Of a stretch of DNA of 64,000 nt, positions 1-17,479 are shown piece by piece. A model generated the notes under the pieces. It was not told the DNA's origin and searched no databases. It worked only from the letters and a program-made list of their open reading frames with translations. Source of the DNA: Chlorokybus atmophyticus (Eukaryota > Streptophyta > Chlorokybophyceae > Chlorokybales > Chlorokybaceae); contig RHPI01001037.1 of the NCBI GenBank assembly GCA_009103225.1, positions 1,658,726 through 1,722,725 on the forward strand. The letters run 5' to 3'. How positions within the stretch are numbered: the stretch's first letter is position 1; every line of letters begins with the position of its first letter. Position numbers and translations under genes: made by a program.

Positions 1-85
<85 letters not shown>

Positions 86-231
86 GTACGCTGGAAGTTC
101 TCATCATTAAACTTTTTGCCGTAGATGCTCTGACCTCCAGTACCCTGTTGCGAAGCATGTCAGGACTAGCAGCATTTCCAAATTGCACCGCCTTGCGCAA
201 CATTGCACCACATGAATGAGCGTACTGGGGC
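1..231. repeat. Exact copy of 4762-4992, beginning with a (GA)n tract
   Basis: Positions 1-83 are pure GA dinucleotide. Positions 84-231 then match 4845-4992 base for base, covering a cyclophilin exon and part of the adjoining intron. The match stops at a run of G then C (about 227-238), after which the sequence is unrelated. A copy that begins inside a microsatellite and ends at a homopolymer is what a mis-joined contig end would look like. A real local duplication cannot be excluded. Confidence 0.9.
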
Positions 232-3200
232 CCCCCCCTTCCCCCGTCCTCACAGCAATTGTATTCACCATGGAACGCCCTGCCAGTCGAGGTCTTCTTT
301 CTGCCAATCAAGGTTCACAACATCAGCCCCCAACCGTGCTGTTGTTGAACAACTAACATGCCAAGGTCCCGAACTGAACATTTATGTGCGCAAGTTAGAA
401 CACTACCACACAAGAGATCACCCTTCAACTGGTTGAGCTGAGTAAGCATGCTGCTGCTGTTGTGGTGCCATTGCGACAGGCAGTCTGAGCCTCTTTGCGC
501 TGTGCAAGCAAAACCTACAGCAACATATACATGTGCACCTGCGTGCGTGGGTGTACATGCGCACACATGCATACGAGCGCATGTGCGCCATGTCACCGAC
601 AGCGCCTACCATACACAGCATCACTCACACAAGACTTTGGCACCGAAAATCCTGATGCCACGCCATGCCACCCCTTGGCACAAAGTGCAAGGCAGTGCAA
701 GTGTTGGTCTGACCCATACAGGGCGTTGTATCAAGCAACACATAACAGGCGGATTGGTTGGACACAGTCACCGCAGTGGTAGTGCTAGTGCTAGCAACAA
801 CACTGCTGTTACCGGCATGGACATTTTGGCTATTCTCAACTCAGCTGCTTTCCATAGAAGACAGAGTACTGCTACAACCACAAGCAGTAGTTTGACTAGG
901 ACCATTGTTTTCAAGTCTACCAACACTGATTGCAATGGTAGCCGTGCTATTGCTACTGACTCTCCTCCTACGGCTTTCATGGAATTGTAACCTCCTACTG
1001 CCTCACTACCCTGGTCAATCTCTTTTCGGTTGGCAGTGCATCACATCATGCCAAGCAGCTGCATCAACCTGGCACAAACACAATGAGCATACCCACAGCC
1101 AGGAGCAGGACGCCCTGTGTCGTGCAAGAAACTGCACCTGTGCTTGACATGGTCGGCCATGTTGTTGTTGTTGCGGGTGCTCTTTGTGCTGCAAACCATG
1201 TCCACGGTTGCCACCGGCAGCTGCACTTTGTTGATCCGCAACATTTCTTTGAGCACGTCGGAATCTTTTGTCGAAAGACAGCCCTATTTGAAGTCCTGGT
1301 TGGCCGTTAGCTTGAAGCTTGGGTGATGGTCGCTCTGTCTGCCTTTGTCTCTCCTCTTTCAGCAAAGTAAGAAATACATCTCGCTCAGCCGTCTGTAGTG
1401 TCAACAGGTTGCACATAACGAGAGGGTCCTGTTTAATCAAGTTTGGGAATGTAAGCCGTCATGTCAAGCAGTCACGCCTTGGTGCAAAGCATACAAGCTT
1501 TCCCCGTTGCATCAGCAAATAAAACGCACAACTTGCCTGATTGCCAAACCAAAGCTGAACCTCTTCTTCATCAGTGAGGTTGACGATTATGGCATAGAAC
1601 CTGTACATCGCCTTTGTCTCCCGGTCTGCTTGCAGTGCAGTAGCCAGGAAGTCATCAGCCTGATATCGGCGTTGATTGGGCCAAGTCTCATCTGGTAAGC
1701 GGTCTCTAAACAAGCCGAGTGAGGTACTTGATATTGCTGTACAGCTGCCTCGTTTCAATCAGTGCATCGAGCTGAGCCGGGCCATTCAAGAGCCATTTAT
1801 GGTGGGAATGCCTGATGTACACGCCATGTGCCTTGTTCAAGTACTGCCGCTTGTAGCGGCACAGCATGAAGAAGTGGCAATTGCGCCTGAACAGCGGGCT
1901 CGCTGCAGTATGCAGAAGGCTTACCCTCAGTATATAAAAGACTCCTGGATGTTGTGTGGATGTTTACCTTTCAACTCGATGTCCACCCTTTCCATATAGT
2001 CCAGCGCGTGTGCGAGTGCTTGTGCCTGCCTGTGTGTGTAAAAATGCGCTTAGATTTGTGTACGTACATGTATAATGTTTCACGTTCAGCAAACTCACTT
2101 GCGCGGTCCTGTTGTCCTGTGTGCAGGTATACGCTCCATCATGAACAGGTGACTCCCCTCCGCTCAGACTGTAACCTTTTGCCTCGCACGTTTCTGGGCA
2201 ACTGAGTTGGAGGCCTTGTTGGCGCTGCGCGCGGTCTTGACCGTCGTTGCGGTTGTTGCTCCGGCAGCTTTGGTTACACGGCCACAACTGGACTTCGATG
2301 GGAGGCTGCCCTGCTCCCAAGGCTATACCAATATACGTTACTTTTGAAGAGGGTATGCATATTCGTAAGCAGAGCACAACTGGGAAGTCACCTGTGGAAT
2401 TGCCTTATTCTCACCCCTTGTTGTGCTGTGAAACCTTGGCCTCGAAGACTTGGCTTGTCTTATGTTGACGTCTGTGCCAGCACTTATGAACTCGACCTCT
2501 TCCGTTGTGTAACCGCATTGCTCCATTTGACAAGCAGCTGCAGTTGGAGCCTTCTTTTCATAAGACCATGGCATGTCTTGCTGCAGTGATTGCCACGCAT
2601 GGCTGCATGCAAGCCAAAAGGACTGAAGGCACCATAAGAACCTCCAGTTCTTGATCTCTAGGCATGGCACTGGCCGACACTTCCTTCACTTGAGCGTTTT
2701 ACTTGCAGCTTGCTCTCGTCAGGTTGCCTACTACAGCTGCAGGCAGAACGCATGGACTGAGCCCTGCTAGCCATGCAACATGTGGCGCACCTGAATGTTG
2801 CAAACCCAAGTGCTTGCAAACACATTGGCATGCATGGTGCTACAGCTGTCTTGTCACTTCGCATGCACACGCTGGCTTAGCCTAGGTTGAGCGCTTGGTG
2901 GCCTGGTGTGGCTGCCAGCTGAGGTGTCACGTCCTGACACATATATGATTGTCATGGTTGTCTGTTGCATGCTGTGCTGCATGGTGCAAGGTCACACACT
3001 CAAACATGGCATTGTGCCTATAAGAAGCGAAAAAGTAGCTCTCTTGGGAGTCCGACGTCATACATTGGTGCATGCATGCAACGGCGGCGTCAGGCGGCAG
3101 ACTCTCGTCGGACGGCTGGCAGGCACCGCAGCTGCAGCATGTAGAAGGACAGTCAAGTTGCAACAGCTGTGGCACAAGCTTACGCACACAACCTGCTAGG

Positions 3201-3704
3201 CAAGGCCGCCGTTGCCCAAGTCATACGCCGCCGCCAACGCTGCCGCCAGCGTCGCTGCGCTTGAGGCACTGCTGCAGCTACCTGCTGAGAGCGTGTGACA
3301 GGTTCCCTGCTATGCCTTGCTGCCAGCCAACAGCGACTTGTACGCAGACCGTCAGACCTTTGAGACCAGACTCAGGGACTGGACTGTTTTCAACCCTGAG
3401 GTGATTGTAAATTAACTTGCAACCAGTGCACGGTTACAGGTAGGGGTGTTATGGAGCCCTCAAATGCTGGTGTAGCCTGCTTTTGTGCACACAGCAGCAG
3501 GCGCAAACACATGGTGAGAATGCATAGACCTCTCAACAGAGACACGAGCGCATGACTGAGGCAGAGCTGTATGCGCACGACTCGTTTGCCAAAATAGCAA
3601 AGAATGGAAGGAGGTCACTATCTCCGGGTAACGGCAAGGAGTTTGTGAGAGTGTTATCACTGTGCAAAGGGACTTGCTGAACTCAACGCGTAGACCAACC
3701 GCAC
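232..3704. other. 3.5-kb stretch without a convincing gene
   Basis: No reading frame here assembles into a recognisable protein. It contains ordinary-complexity sequence with short CA/TG-rich patches (about 510-590). The only coding-like signal is on the minus strand between about 1041 and 2670 and is listed separately. Because the left edge looks like an assembly junction, the partner exons of any gene here may be missing. Confidence 0.5.
1041..2670 (-). pseudogene. Unidentified minus-strand coding-like fragments, possibly a broken gene
   Basis: Several open stretches read like protein but in different frames. One covers about 2390-2590 and includes TTEEVEFISAGTDVNIRQ. One near 2190-2300 is rich in Ala, Thr and Lys. 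One near 1720-1900 contains RNCHFFMLCRYKRQYLNK. One covers 1459-1715 and includes IVNLTDEEEVQLWFGNQ, and one at 1041-1290 includes DVLKEMLRINKVQLPVATVD. I could not join them with good splice sites: the 1720-1900 and 1459-1715 pieces abut but are out of frame by one base. No family was recognised. This could be a decayed gene, a gene with very short introns, a frameshifted assembly, or chance. A real product is not claimed. Confidence 0.22.
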
Positions 3705-5790
<2,086 letters not shown>

Positions 5791-6812
5791 CGTGACACCT
5801 GCGACCAATTGAATCAGCAAGATACAGATTGTTTTGCAGCTGGCACGCATCTGACTGTGCATGGCAGGCATGCATGCACACCATGCAAGTACAACTGTTC
5901 AAAGCTGTGACAAGCTAGTCGACATGGGCGGTTTAGCTAATGAGAACAGAACTTTTCACAGAAGACTTTGCTTTGGCTCAGTAAAGCTAGCTTTGGTGCG
6001 TTTGCGCACAACGGACGCGATTTTCAGTGGTGTGCTCTGCCCACCAATCCACCATGACGCCAAATTCGAAGACAGTGAGAGCTGTACCAGAAACTAAAGG
6101 GCTTTTGGTCTCAATCCCTAACACAGAGACTTACTGCATACACCAGACGCCACGTCCAAAGCCGTTTTGCGCACCATTTACATGGCCCAGCACATGCAAA
6201 CAAACCCTAGCGCTACAAAGTCATCGCCAACGACTGCAGGAACTGCCACCGGTGACAACAACGCATGCATGAGCACAACAAAGAGCTGATTACTAAAATA
6301 ATCCAGCTTCAAGCAATGGCAGCATTTGTGCATTGAGGCGAGATCCGGCCACATACCAGAGCAAAACCCGGCCTGCAGCCTCACTTGGCGCAGCAGACTG
6401 CCGTGGCATCAAGCATGCGCAACACGGTAGAGATCACAGACCCAACCTCACCTGACAAAGGCTCCGCCGCCGTCGCCGTGACAGAGCTCAAGCACCTCGC
6501 CAACAACCCCGCCGCCGAGCAGAAACTGATCTTATCTACAGCTCAGCGTCACAAGCTACGCGCATGCAGCATCATTGATGCTGCCAGCATCACGCTGGTT
6601 GCATGCGTCATCTTTAACGTGACGCGTGACGGAACACGTTGCCACAGACAAACTGCTGTACAGGCTGTGCAGGCTGTAGCGGCGGCGGCAGAGGCGGCGG
6701 TGGAAGGGCAAGAAGCTACTCTTGACTTTTGTATTTGTGTGATGGTAAATTGCGCTAGTACTTGCGGACGTCGGCTGTGAGCACCGTCTGTTTGAGCTGC
6801 TGCAGCCTAGGC
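5791..6812. promoter_or_regulatory. Divergent intergenic region between the cyclophilin and PHAF1 genes
   Basis: The two start codons face away from each other across about 1.0 kb, so both promoters must lie here. No TATA box or known motif stands out. A plus-strand open stretch from an ATG at 6415 to 6780 (MRNTVEITDPTSPDKGS...) is open for about 120 codons, but turns into low-information sequence and resembles nothing I know. It could be leader sequence or chance. Confidence 0.5.
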
Positions 6813-9699
<2,887 letters not shown>

Positions 9700-10019
9700 C
9701 CACATCTAGTTTCTGTATAGCATGTTCAAAATAGCATTGTACATAGGCATGTAAATTGCGCGATGTGGTCGCTTGTTGGGTGGCCACATCTGTACATTCC
9801 ATTTCAAGTGTGATCAGCGTACAACTTGATTGTTGTCTATCAGATGTACGATATATCTTCACAGACGTCATGCAAAATGAAGATTGAGTTTTGCATGTGG
9901 TCACTGCTACATGTTGGTCATGTAGTCGTTCCCTTGTCATGGCTTTGTTGCCATTCAAGTAAACCAAAGGGCGAGCCCTAATACATCTACTTGGTTTTGC
10001 GTTTTTTTGTTCTTCATTG

Positions 10020-10428
10020 GGGGGGGGGGGGGGGGGGGGNNNNNNNNNNNNNNNNNNNNNNNNNNNNNNNNNNNNNNNNNNNNNNNNNNNNNNNNNNNNN
10101 NNNNNNNNNNNNNNNNNNNNNNNNNNNNNNNNNNNNNNNNNNNNNNNNNNNNNNNNNNNNNNNNNNNNNNNNNNNNNNNNNNNNNNNNNNNNNNNNNNNN
10201 NNNNNNNNNNNNNNNNNNNNNNNNNNNNNNNNNNNNNNNNNNNNNNNNNNNNNNNNNNNNNNNNNNNNNNNNNNNNNNNNNNNNNNNNNNNNNNNNNNNN
10301 NNNNNNNNNNNNNNNNNNNNNNNNNNNNNNNNNNNNNNNNNNNNNNNNNNNNNNNNNNNNNNNNNNNNNNNNNNNNNNNNNNNNNNNNNNNNNNNNNNNN
10401 NNNNNNNNNNNNNNNNNNNNNNNNNNNN
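10020..10428. other. Poly-G run followed by a 389-base assembly gap
   Basis: Twenty G residues (10020-10039) run into N at 10040-10428. The sequence resumes in another G-rich stretch. Nothing can be said about the missing bases. Confidence 0.98.
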
Positions 10429-12079
10429 GGGTTGATGGGGGGGGGCTTGTATTCCACAGGCGCCGCTATCCAAATAGATTACACTTGAGAAGCAAAAGTT
10501 ACATATATCTCGTCAACTAGGCATAAGCATTATGTACAATATCATGTCTACACCGCAAACTACTGTTACAGTGTTGTCACGTTGACCCCTCACTTACCTA
10601 CTGGTGAGGGTCACAAACGACTGCACAAGCAGCTGAACTTGACAACACACCTTGCAACATGCAACAACCCACAAGATGGTTGGATGGGAGAGCACCCTTT
10701 GATAGCTTTAACCAGGCACCTCACACACATGTAGTCGACCTCCTCTCCAAGCTACGGGCAAACCTCTGGGTCAAGCCAGATTTTCAGTTTGATTGCTTGT
10801 AATGCTAGTGTCACTATGTGATGGTCATGACTTGACAGAAATTGCATGTCATAGCTGTGCATGACTTGGCATGCCGTGTAACCCTAAAGGCATTGGAATT
10901 TTCACTTTGTCCTTCCTACTTACCACATAAGTAACAAACTGAGAGTGACTTAAGCCAATCCTTTGGACGTGACAAGTGTAACACTTGCAGGCATCGAGTG
11001 CAACTCACATGGCAAAATGAGGGCCAAACCCGAGCTCCTGCATTGAAAGTTGAGGAGGTTGTGAACAGCTGGGGGGCTTTGAGCATCACACTAATACAAA
11101 GCAAGTTACATAAAGCGCCGCTGCGGCACTCTTTCGATTTCAAGGGGCTTGCGAGCCAGCAGTATTCGGGGATATATAAATAATTATTCATATCATCATG
11201 CATTGATTGCATGATAATCTTGTAGTGTCACATTCATTCTTTTGCGTCGTATTGGTGTGCACAAACGGCCTGCTGCCATTGGTTTGCTTAAAGCAATGAG
11301 TAATATTACATGCAAGATACGATATTAATTGTTGCCGCGTTTATTTATAGGCCATATAGCTAGACACGCAGCATACGATCTATTGTTAAGTTAACAATCC
11401 ACCACAATCCAGCATACTCCTGACCTCCAAATATTGGAATGAATGTAATGCATGTTGGTGCTTGGTTGTTGCACGCAGAAATGTGCGTGCAATAAATAAT
11501 CACTGATGCAGAACAGAATCACATGCTTTCAAGTATGTATCAGCATGATTGCTTTAGCTACGTTTAGCATGCATTTTAAACTTTAAAAGCATGTTTGTGA
11601 GCTTACCGATAAATGTTCACAACTAATTGCAATTGCGCATTGACGAACAACATTGTAAAATAACATTAAAATCGCCTTTTTTCACATGTGATTACATGCA
11701 AGATAAGCGTCGTCATAAAAGCGATGACATCAAGCGATGAACAACATCATTGCTCATTAAGTCATGTTGTACAGTGTATATAATAATAATAATAGCAATA
11801 TATATATACATATATAAAATCATGTGAATATTGGAATCGTTCCATACTTTGTAATGTGAGATCGTCCGTGCATAAGACTTTTGCTCATTGTATGAAATTA
11901 TACGCACGACCACGAGTAGCAACTTGCGTACGTTTCACATATACACATGAATAGCCGTATTTAACATTAGGGATGTAGATGTACACTTAACGTCATGCTG
12001 TGTATCAGGGTTATGTCAATGCGCTCCGATAAGAGGTAATTGCGTAAATACTTATGACTGCCCTTACAAGTGTCTAATT

Positions 12080-12585
12080 TACGCACACGCACACCCACAC
12101 ATATATGTATACATATTTATGCATATATATATGTGTATATATATATGTGTGTGTGTATATACATATCTGTATGTTTTTATATGTGTATATGTATATGTAT
12201 GTGCATATATACACATATATATACATATACATATACATGTATATGTTTACACCCACCCACATATATATATATATATACATATAGCAGTATATATATATTT
12301 ATATATATATAAGTATATATATATGTATATCAATGTATATATATGTACATATGTGTATGTGTATATATATACGCATATATATATGTGTATATTTATTTAT
12401 ACATATATATACATACACATATATATATACATATATATGTATACTACCGTATGCATATACGTATATATATCAATGTATAAATATCTTTATCGTGATGTTT
12501 ATATACCGTAAAATTAATATACACATAAATAGTATTTACGAGTATATATACCTTCACATATGAACATAAACTTATATATGTGAAA

Positions 12586-12624
<39 letters not shown>

Positions 12625-12740
12625 TACGTGTGTGTATGTGTATATACATAAAGTATATAATTATAGTACATTCATACACATGTATATGTTTATGGTTATA
12701 ACACATGTACAAATGTGTATATATATAAGCATATATGTAA
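12080..12740. repeat. TA/TG-rich low-complexity block
   Basis: About 660 bp made almost only of T, A and G or C in TATA, TATG and TACA steps, including a pure (TA)n stretch near 12588-12620. It gives long artificial reading frames of Tyr, Ile, Val and His that are not genes. Confidence 0.95.
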
Positions 12741-12878
12741 TCATGTTTATGCTTTACTCAAACAAAAAGTCATTATTGATGTAGATATACAGACTGATAC
12801 AGATTGACAATGCTCTATTTACAACATATGCACAATGAAGACTATATCAGTATCTTATATAATACAATTGCGATAGTG

Positions 12879-12913
12879 TGATGTTGTGGCTAGTAGCAAT
12901 AGCCACAACATCA
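12879..12913. repeat. 13-bp inverted repeat with 9-base loop
   Basis: Arms 12879-12891 and 12901-12913 are exactly complementary. It lies in the AT-rich spacer, just upstream of a larger foldback. Confidence 0.85.
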
Positions 12914-12950
12914 TAGCCTATTGGGTCATTACCACGTGCTCAGTTGTGTT

Positions 12951-13090
12951 CATGTTGACATGCATGTCTTGCTTGCTTTGTGGCCCCTTCATTCCACAAC
13001 ACGATTTGACTACACAGTAAAGTGGGACACTGTATTGTGTAGTCCATCGGACAAGCAAGGCTTGCATCATGCAAGTTGCATGTCAACATG
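12951..13090. repeat. 140-bp imperfect foldback (nested inverted repeats)
   Basis: The outer arms 12951-12964 and 13077-13090 are perfect 14-mers. Inside them 12968-12975 pairs with 13052-13059, and 13008-13016 with 13036-13044. A further small stem (CTTGC...GCAAG) lies at 13061-13075. The nested order is that of one long stem with bulges, as in a miRNA precursor or a small foldback element. No target-site duplication was recognised. Confidence 0.75.
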
Positions 13091-13745
13091 TGCCATAAAA
13101 GTCTTCACAAGACTCATCAATCAGCTGGCCTTACAACAAGGCAACAAAGCAAGGACGACACGTGCACAGGTGGTCCTGAATGACCATGCACCTATGCAAC
13201 GCGCAGTGCTCATTGAGCGCACACCGTCTTCCTGGAAAACGGTGTGTGCAATGGCAGGGAAGTCTCCTCCCTGCCGCAAGGGACCTGCTTCATCACTCGA
13301 TAAAGTCTCACTGTCACTCCACGCTGTGGTATCATTCCTACAACCGGCTACTGTTATCATTGCTAGTCGTCGCCCATAGGTCGAAGGCAAGGCGTGAACT
13401 GGCTGTCGTCCGGTCGGTCTCGGCCAAACATGCTGCCGCCGCGGCACACGAGCAGTGCTACTGCTGCACACTGCGAAGTGCAGACTTGGCGTTGCCGGGC
13501 CGGCAAGCGACGGCGTGGCCGCGCAATAATTGCGGTCTCGACTGCGTGAGAGAACAGCATTGGATGCTAGTAGCAGCCTGCGAGAGCTGCAGCGGCGGCG
13601 GCGACGTGGGCGGCGAGGTGGGAGCGGAGGTGAGCGGGAGCGTCAGTGGGATAGCGTGGTTGGTGGAAGAGAAGAGCGTGTGACAGGGATGGTGGTGCTG
13701 TGAGGAAGGTTTGGGACTACGGGTGCAGAAGCCTGCTGCTGAGCC

Positions 13746-16700
13746 ATGGCCATGGGTGACCACCACGGGCAGGGTGATTCTGCTTCTGCTTCTGCCCCTG
13801 GTCCTGTTCCTGCTCCTCTTCCGCCTCGTCCGGCTGGTGCAGGCGAAGAGATTGATGGTGACGGTGATGGAGACGGTGTTGGCGACAGCTCCGCCATTAC
13901 TGCTGAGTATGCGAATATGCACGGGGCGGAGAAGGATGACAACATGTTTTTCTCGGAAGGCGGGCCAGTGTTCCGGGTGAGACTGGGCTTAGCATGAGCT
14001 TTGCTTTGTGCGAGAGGCACTGGCCGCCAGCTGATCATATGCTTGTCTCCAAGCTGAAGTTTATAGCATATTCAGCTGCATGATAGTGTGCCATCTGCGC
14101 TGGTCTTGCATGCCAGCTGCAGTAGTCTGTTTCCATTGAGCGCCAGTACTTTGCGGGTGTCTCGCAGCCGCAGTCAGTTCTGTGATCGGCTTGTGTTGCA
14201 TCAGCTGCAATGGCATTCACCCCATGAAGCCATTGACAGCTGCCCCCCCCTATGTCTTGCAATGGTTTCAAAACGTGGTGCTGCTCCATTTCAAAGCTTT
14301 CCTCACACATGTGCCCGTATGGTTGCTGCGGCCAGGCCAAGTACGGGTTCCGCGACAGCCGCACTATTACACAGGCGTTCGTAGAAGGGAGGAAGACTGA
14401 AATCAGAAACTTTCTCAGCAATCCGCCAAAGGCGCGAGTCCTGCGCGTGCTGAACGCGTGCTTCCCTTTCACTAGGTGGCTGCCGTACTACAACTGGCAA
14501 ATCTTTAGTGCGGATCTCCTTGCCGGCCTCACTGTCGGCTGCATGCTTATCCCTCAGGTGCAACGTCTTGCAGCATATATTTTTCCTCCATACCTCAATG
14601 TCAGCATGCCAGCTTACTCTCCAACCAATTCCACTCAACAAGCTTTGTCTGTGGGTATTTGCAGAGTATTTCGTACGCTTCCATTGCAGGGTTGCCAGCT
14701 CAATATGGACTCTGTAAGTGCCCTTTGTCTTGTTGTGTGCCTGCAAAAAGTTATGCAGTCTTTAGCAACAGATTGAACACAACTTTACGTAACCGGTACT
14801 CTGTGTCAGATTCTGGTTTCTCTGCTCCTTACATATACGCTCTTATTGGCACGAGTCGACAGTTGGCAGTGGGGCCAGTGGCTCTCATATCTCTTCTGGT
14901 CAACGACGCCATTGCTAATCAGGCCGAGCCACTGTCGCAGCGCGCAATTGAGCTAGCTATCTTCATCACGATGGCCAGTGGGGTCATAGTTTTGGTAATG
15001 GGTCTGCTGAAGCTTGGCTTCCTCCTCAATTTCCTCGGCCAAGCCGTGGTTACGGGGTTCATCTCTGCCACGGCATGCATTATCATTGCACAGCAGGCCG
15101 GTAACGCCCTCGGTTACAAGCTCCCGCGCTCTGAGCTCATTCATCAGAACTTACGCTACATTTTCAGGGACATTGACAAGGTTCGTGGCAGGCACCGCCA
15201 GTCACGGCTGTTTGAGCAACGATCAAGCCGTATTGCGTGCTGCATGGTATGCTGACGCTGGTTTTACTTCAACAGATCAATTGGCCAACCTTCGGGATCT
15301 TCCTGTTCTTCTTTTTGTTGCTGCTGAGTTTCAAGTTCGTGGTAAGTTTCTACTGTGCTATGCTCCCGCAAGAATGGACCCGCGCAATGTTGAACGAGCA
15401 GATGGCTGCAAACAACTGCGTCGCTTATGGATGTTGTTTTCTACGGGAAGGAGTTTCGGATGCTAACAAGTATCCTGTTTTCGCATTGTGGCTATTGTGT
15501 TCTGCAGGGAAGGCGTTTCAGGCGCGCTAAGTATCTTCCTTATGTTGGGCCGCTCCTCTGCATCATCGCCAGCACTCTATTTGTCGTGATCACCAAGGTG
15601 AACAACCATGGTGTCAAGGTAGTTGGTGAGATTCCCAAGGGAGCCCCCCCTTTGTCAACCTCGTACTGGTCTTTGTCCAACCTTGACAATGGACTGTGGC
15701 GTCACATCATTATCATTGCCCTCCTTGGCAACATTGAGTCCATCGTCATTGGCAAGAAGCTCGCCACACAGCACCGCTACGACCTCAGTCACAACCATGA
15801 GCTCGTCGGTCTCGGTGCGGCGAACGTGTTTGCAGCCATCTTTTCATCATACCCTGTCACTGGTAAGCACCAACGTGGGTTGGTGGATTTACAACTCACT
15901 CTGATGTTGCAAAGCATGTTTACATGGCTTTTGTGTGCATTGGGCGAGTTAGTGTTGCGTACGTTGTATAGTGCAAGCGATGTGCACGCTGGTGTTTTCC
16001 ATGTTTTCTTTGCATGACAGTGGTGTGTATGTTTAGGGTCCTTCTCGCGCTCTGCTGTCAACAATGCAGTTGGGGCCAAGACACAGCTTGCGGGCGTCAT
16101 TACTGCAACGATGATTTTATTCGTTATGCTTTTCCTCACTCCCCTGTTCAAGAAGACCCCACAGGCCGTCCTGGCGGCCATCATCGTCAACGCAGTCATT
16201 GGGTTGATTGACTTTCACGAGTGGAAGTTCTTCTATGAGGTGTCCAAGAGGGATGTGCTCCTGGCTCTGGTGACCTTTGCGCTCACGGCGTTCATGGGGA
16301 TCGAATGGGGTGTTGGCATGGGCGTCGGATTGTCGCTGTTGTTTGTGTTGTATGAATCTGGTCATCCTCATACGGCTGTCCTTGGCCGCCTTCCCGGTTC
16401 TACAATCTATCGCAACGTTCGCCAGGTATACTCCACTTGCTCAACAAGTTGCAACACCCAACATCACATTAGGTTGTGGTACGCCTTGCACAGTATGAAC
16501 AAGTGTACATGTGTGCAGTACCCGGAGGCGAAGACTCAGGAAGGCATCATTATTGTGCGTATTGATGCGCCCATTTACTTTGCCAATGTGCACTATCTCA
16601 AGGACCATATTCACAAATTGGAAATTGAGACCGCCAGAGCTGCGGGACATGTGGTGCACGTGGATCAGAACATTTTCAAACGCTACAAGAGGCTTACTGA

Positions 16701-17479
16701 CAACACCAGGCCGGTAGAGCCAACTCCCAGGCAGAATTCCATCACCGACACGCCTCCTCCTCGACTTAAGTTCATCATTCTGGACCTCACACCAGTGCCT
16801 TCCATAGACACCGCAGGAGTCAATGTAAGTACATGACGCAGGCATGCGCAGCCACACATGCTGATGGGCATCCACATGCACCATTGTAAACGCATCTGTC
16901 AAACATGCACGCACACGCGCAGACCTGCATGCATGCAGCCCCCTGTACACGCATGCACAGACGCAAGCACACATGCACAGATGCACAGATGCACCCGCAT
17001 GCGCACATGCATGTACATATGTGCGGGCGCACACACATACGCACATTGGACACTGTGCGCTACCAGAGACAAGAAACCAGCATTTGAGTTCAGCCAGCGT
17101 ACTGCTGGCTTCATTCAGTGACCCTGCAGAAAATAAATTTAGCTACACGTGTTGTGCGCAGGCCATCTCAGAGCTCAACGAGGAGTACAAGCACCGGCAG
17201 GTACAAGTAGTCTTGGTCAACCCCACGCGGACGGTGATCGGCTTCCTGGAGAAGACTGGTGTGCTGGACTTGATTGGGCGCGAGTGGGTGTTTGTGCGGG
17301 TGCACGATGCAGTGCTGGCCTGTGGCGCCGAGATGCGGCTGTACCACAGCTCTACGGCTCCAGACTCACCTGACTCCATAGACGTGCGCATCACTGCACC
17401 ATCACATACACAGCCGCGTCCTGACAATCAGATAAGGGTTGGCTCAGTTACTTATAGCGAAGACGCCAAGGCACTATAG
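13746..17479 (+). CDS. Sulfate permease, SLC26/SULTR family, SULTR4-like, with STAS domain
   Basis: Nine exons give exactly 768 codons plus stop: 13746-13976, 14336-14557, 14665-14713, 14810-15180, 15276-15341, 15508-15862, 16037-16425, 16519-16824 and 17162-17479. The first about 75 residues are cytosolic, with a GDGDGDG acidic stretch. The membrane domain has the family signatures DLLAGLTVGCMLIPQSISYA, AGLPAQYGLYSG and GTSRQLAVGPVALISLLV, followed by many hydrophobic segments and IESIVIGKKLATQHRYD. The C-terminal STAS domain shows QEGIIIVRIDAPIYFANVHY, ILDLTPVPSIDTAGVNAI and GREWVFVRVHDAVLAC. The SRQLAVGPVAL and FVRVHDAV motifs resemble plant SULTR4 (vacuolar or plastid sulfate export) more than SULTR1-3, so an internal membrane is possible but not shown. 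The ligand is inferred from the family. The ATG at 13746 is preceded by a non-coding GC-rich leader. Confidence 0.95.

Larger units (their letters stand above)
9700..13745. other. 4-kb AT-rich intergenic region with an assembly gap
   Basis: No gene is supported between the PHAF1 homologue and the sulfate permease. From about 10430 to 12950 the sequence is AT-rich and stops occur in all frames. It holds a poly-G run and N gap, a TA/TG microsatellite block and two inverted-repeat structures, listed separately. From about 13100 it returns to the composition of the genic DNA. The open frames there (for example minus strand 13121-13471) have no recognisable content. The last part must hold the permease promoter. 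Confidence 0.6.

Noticed and set aside
9955-10520. Frames across the gap flanked by Gly or Pro runs
   Set aside because: They consist of N and a poly-G run.
12070-12671. Tyr/Ile/Val/His-rich frames on both strands
   Set aside because: They are translations of the TA/TG low-complexity block; all frames are equally open, with no splice or codon signal.
13121-13471. Minus-strand frame of 116 residues upstream of the sulfate permease
   Set aside because: No recognisable motif, no ATG-supported context and overlapping open frames on the other strand; treated as chance.
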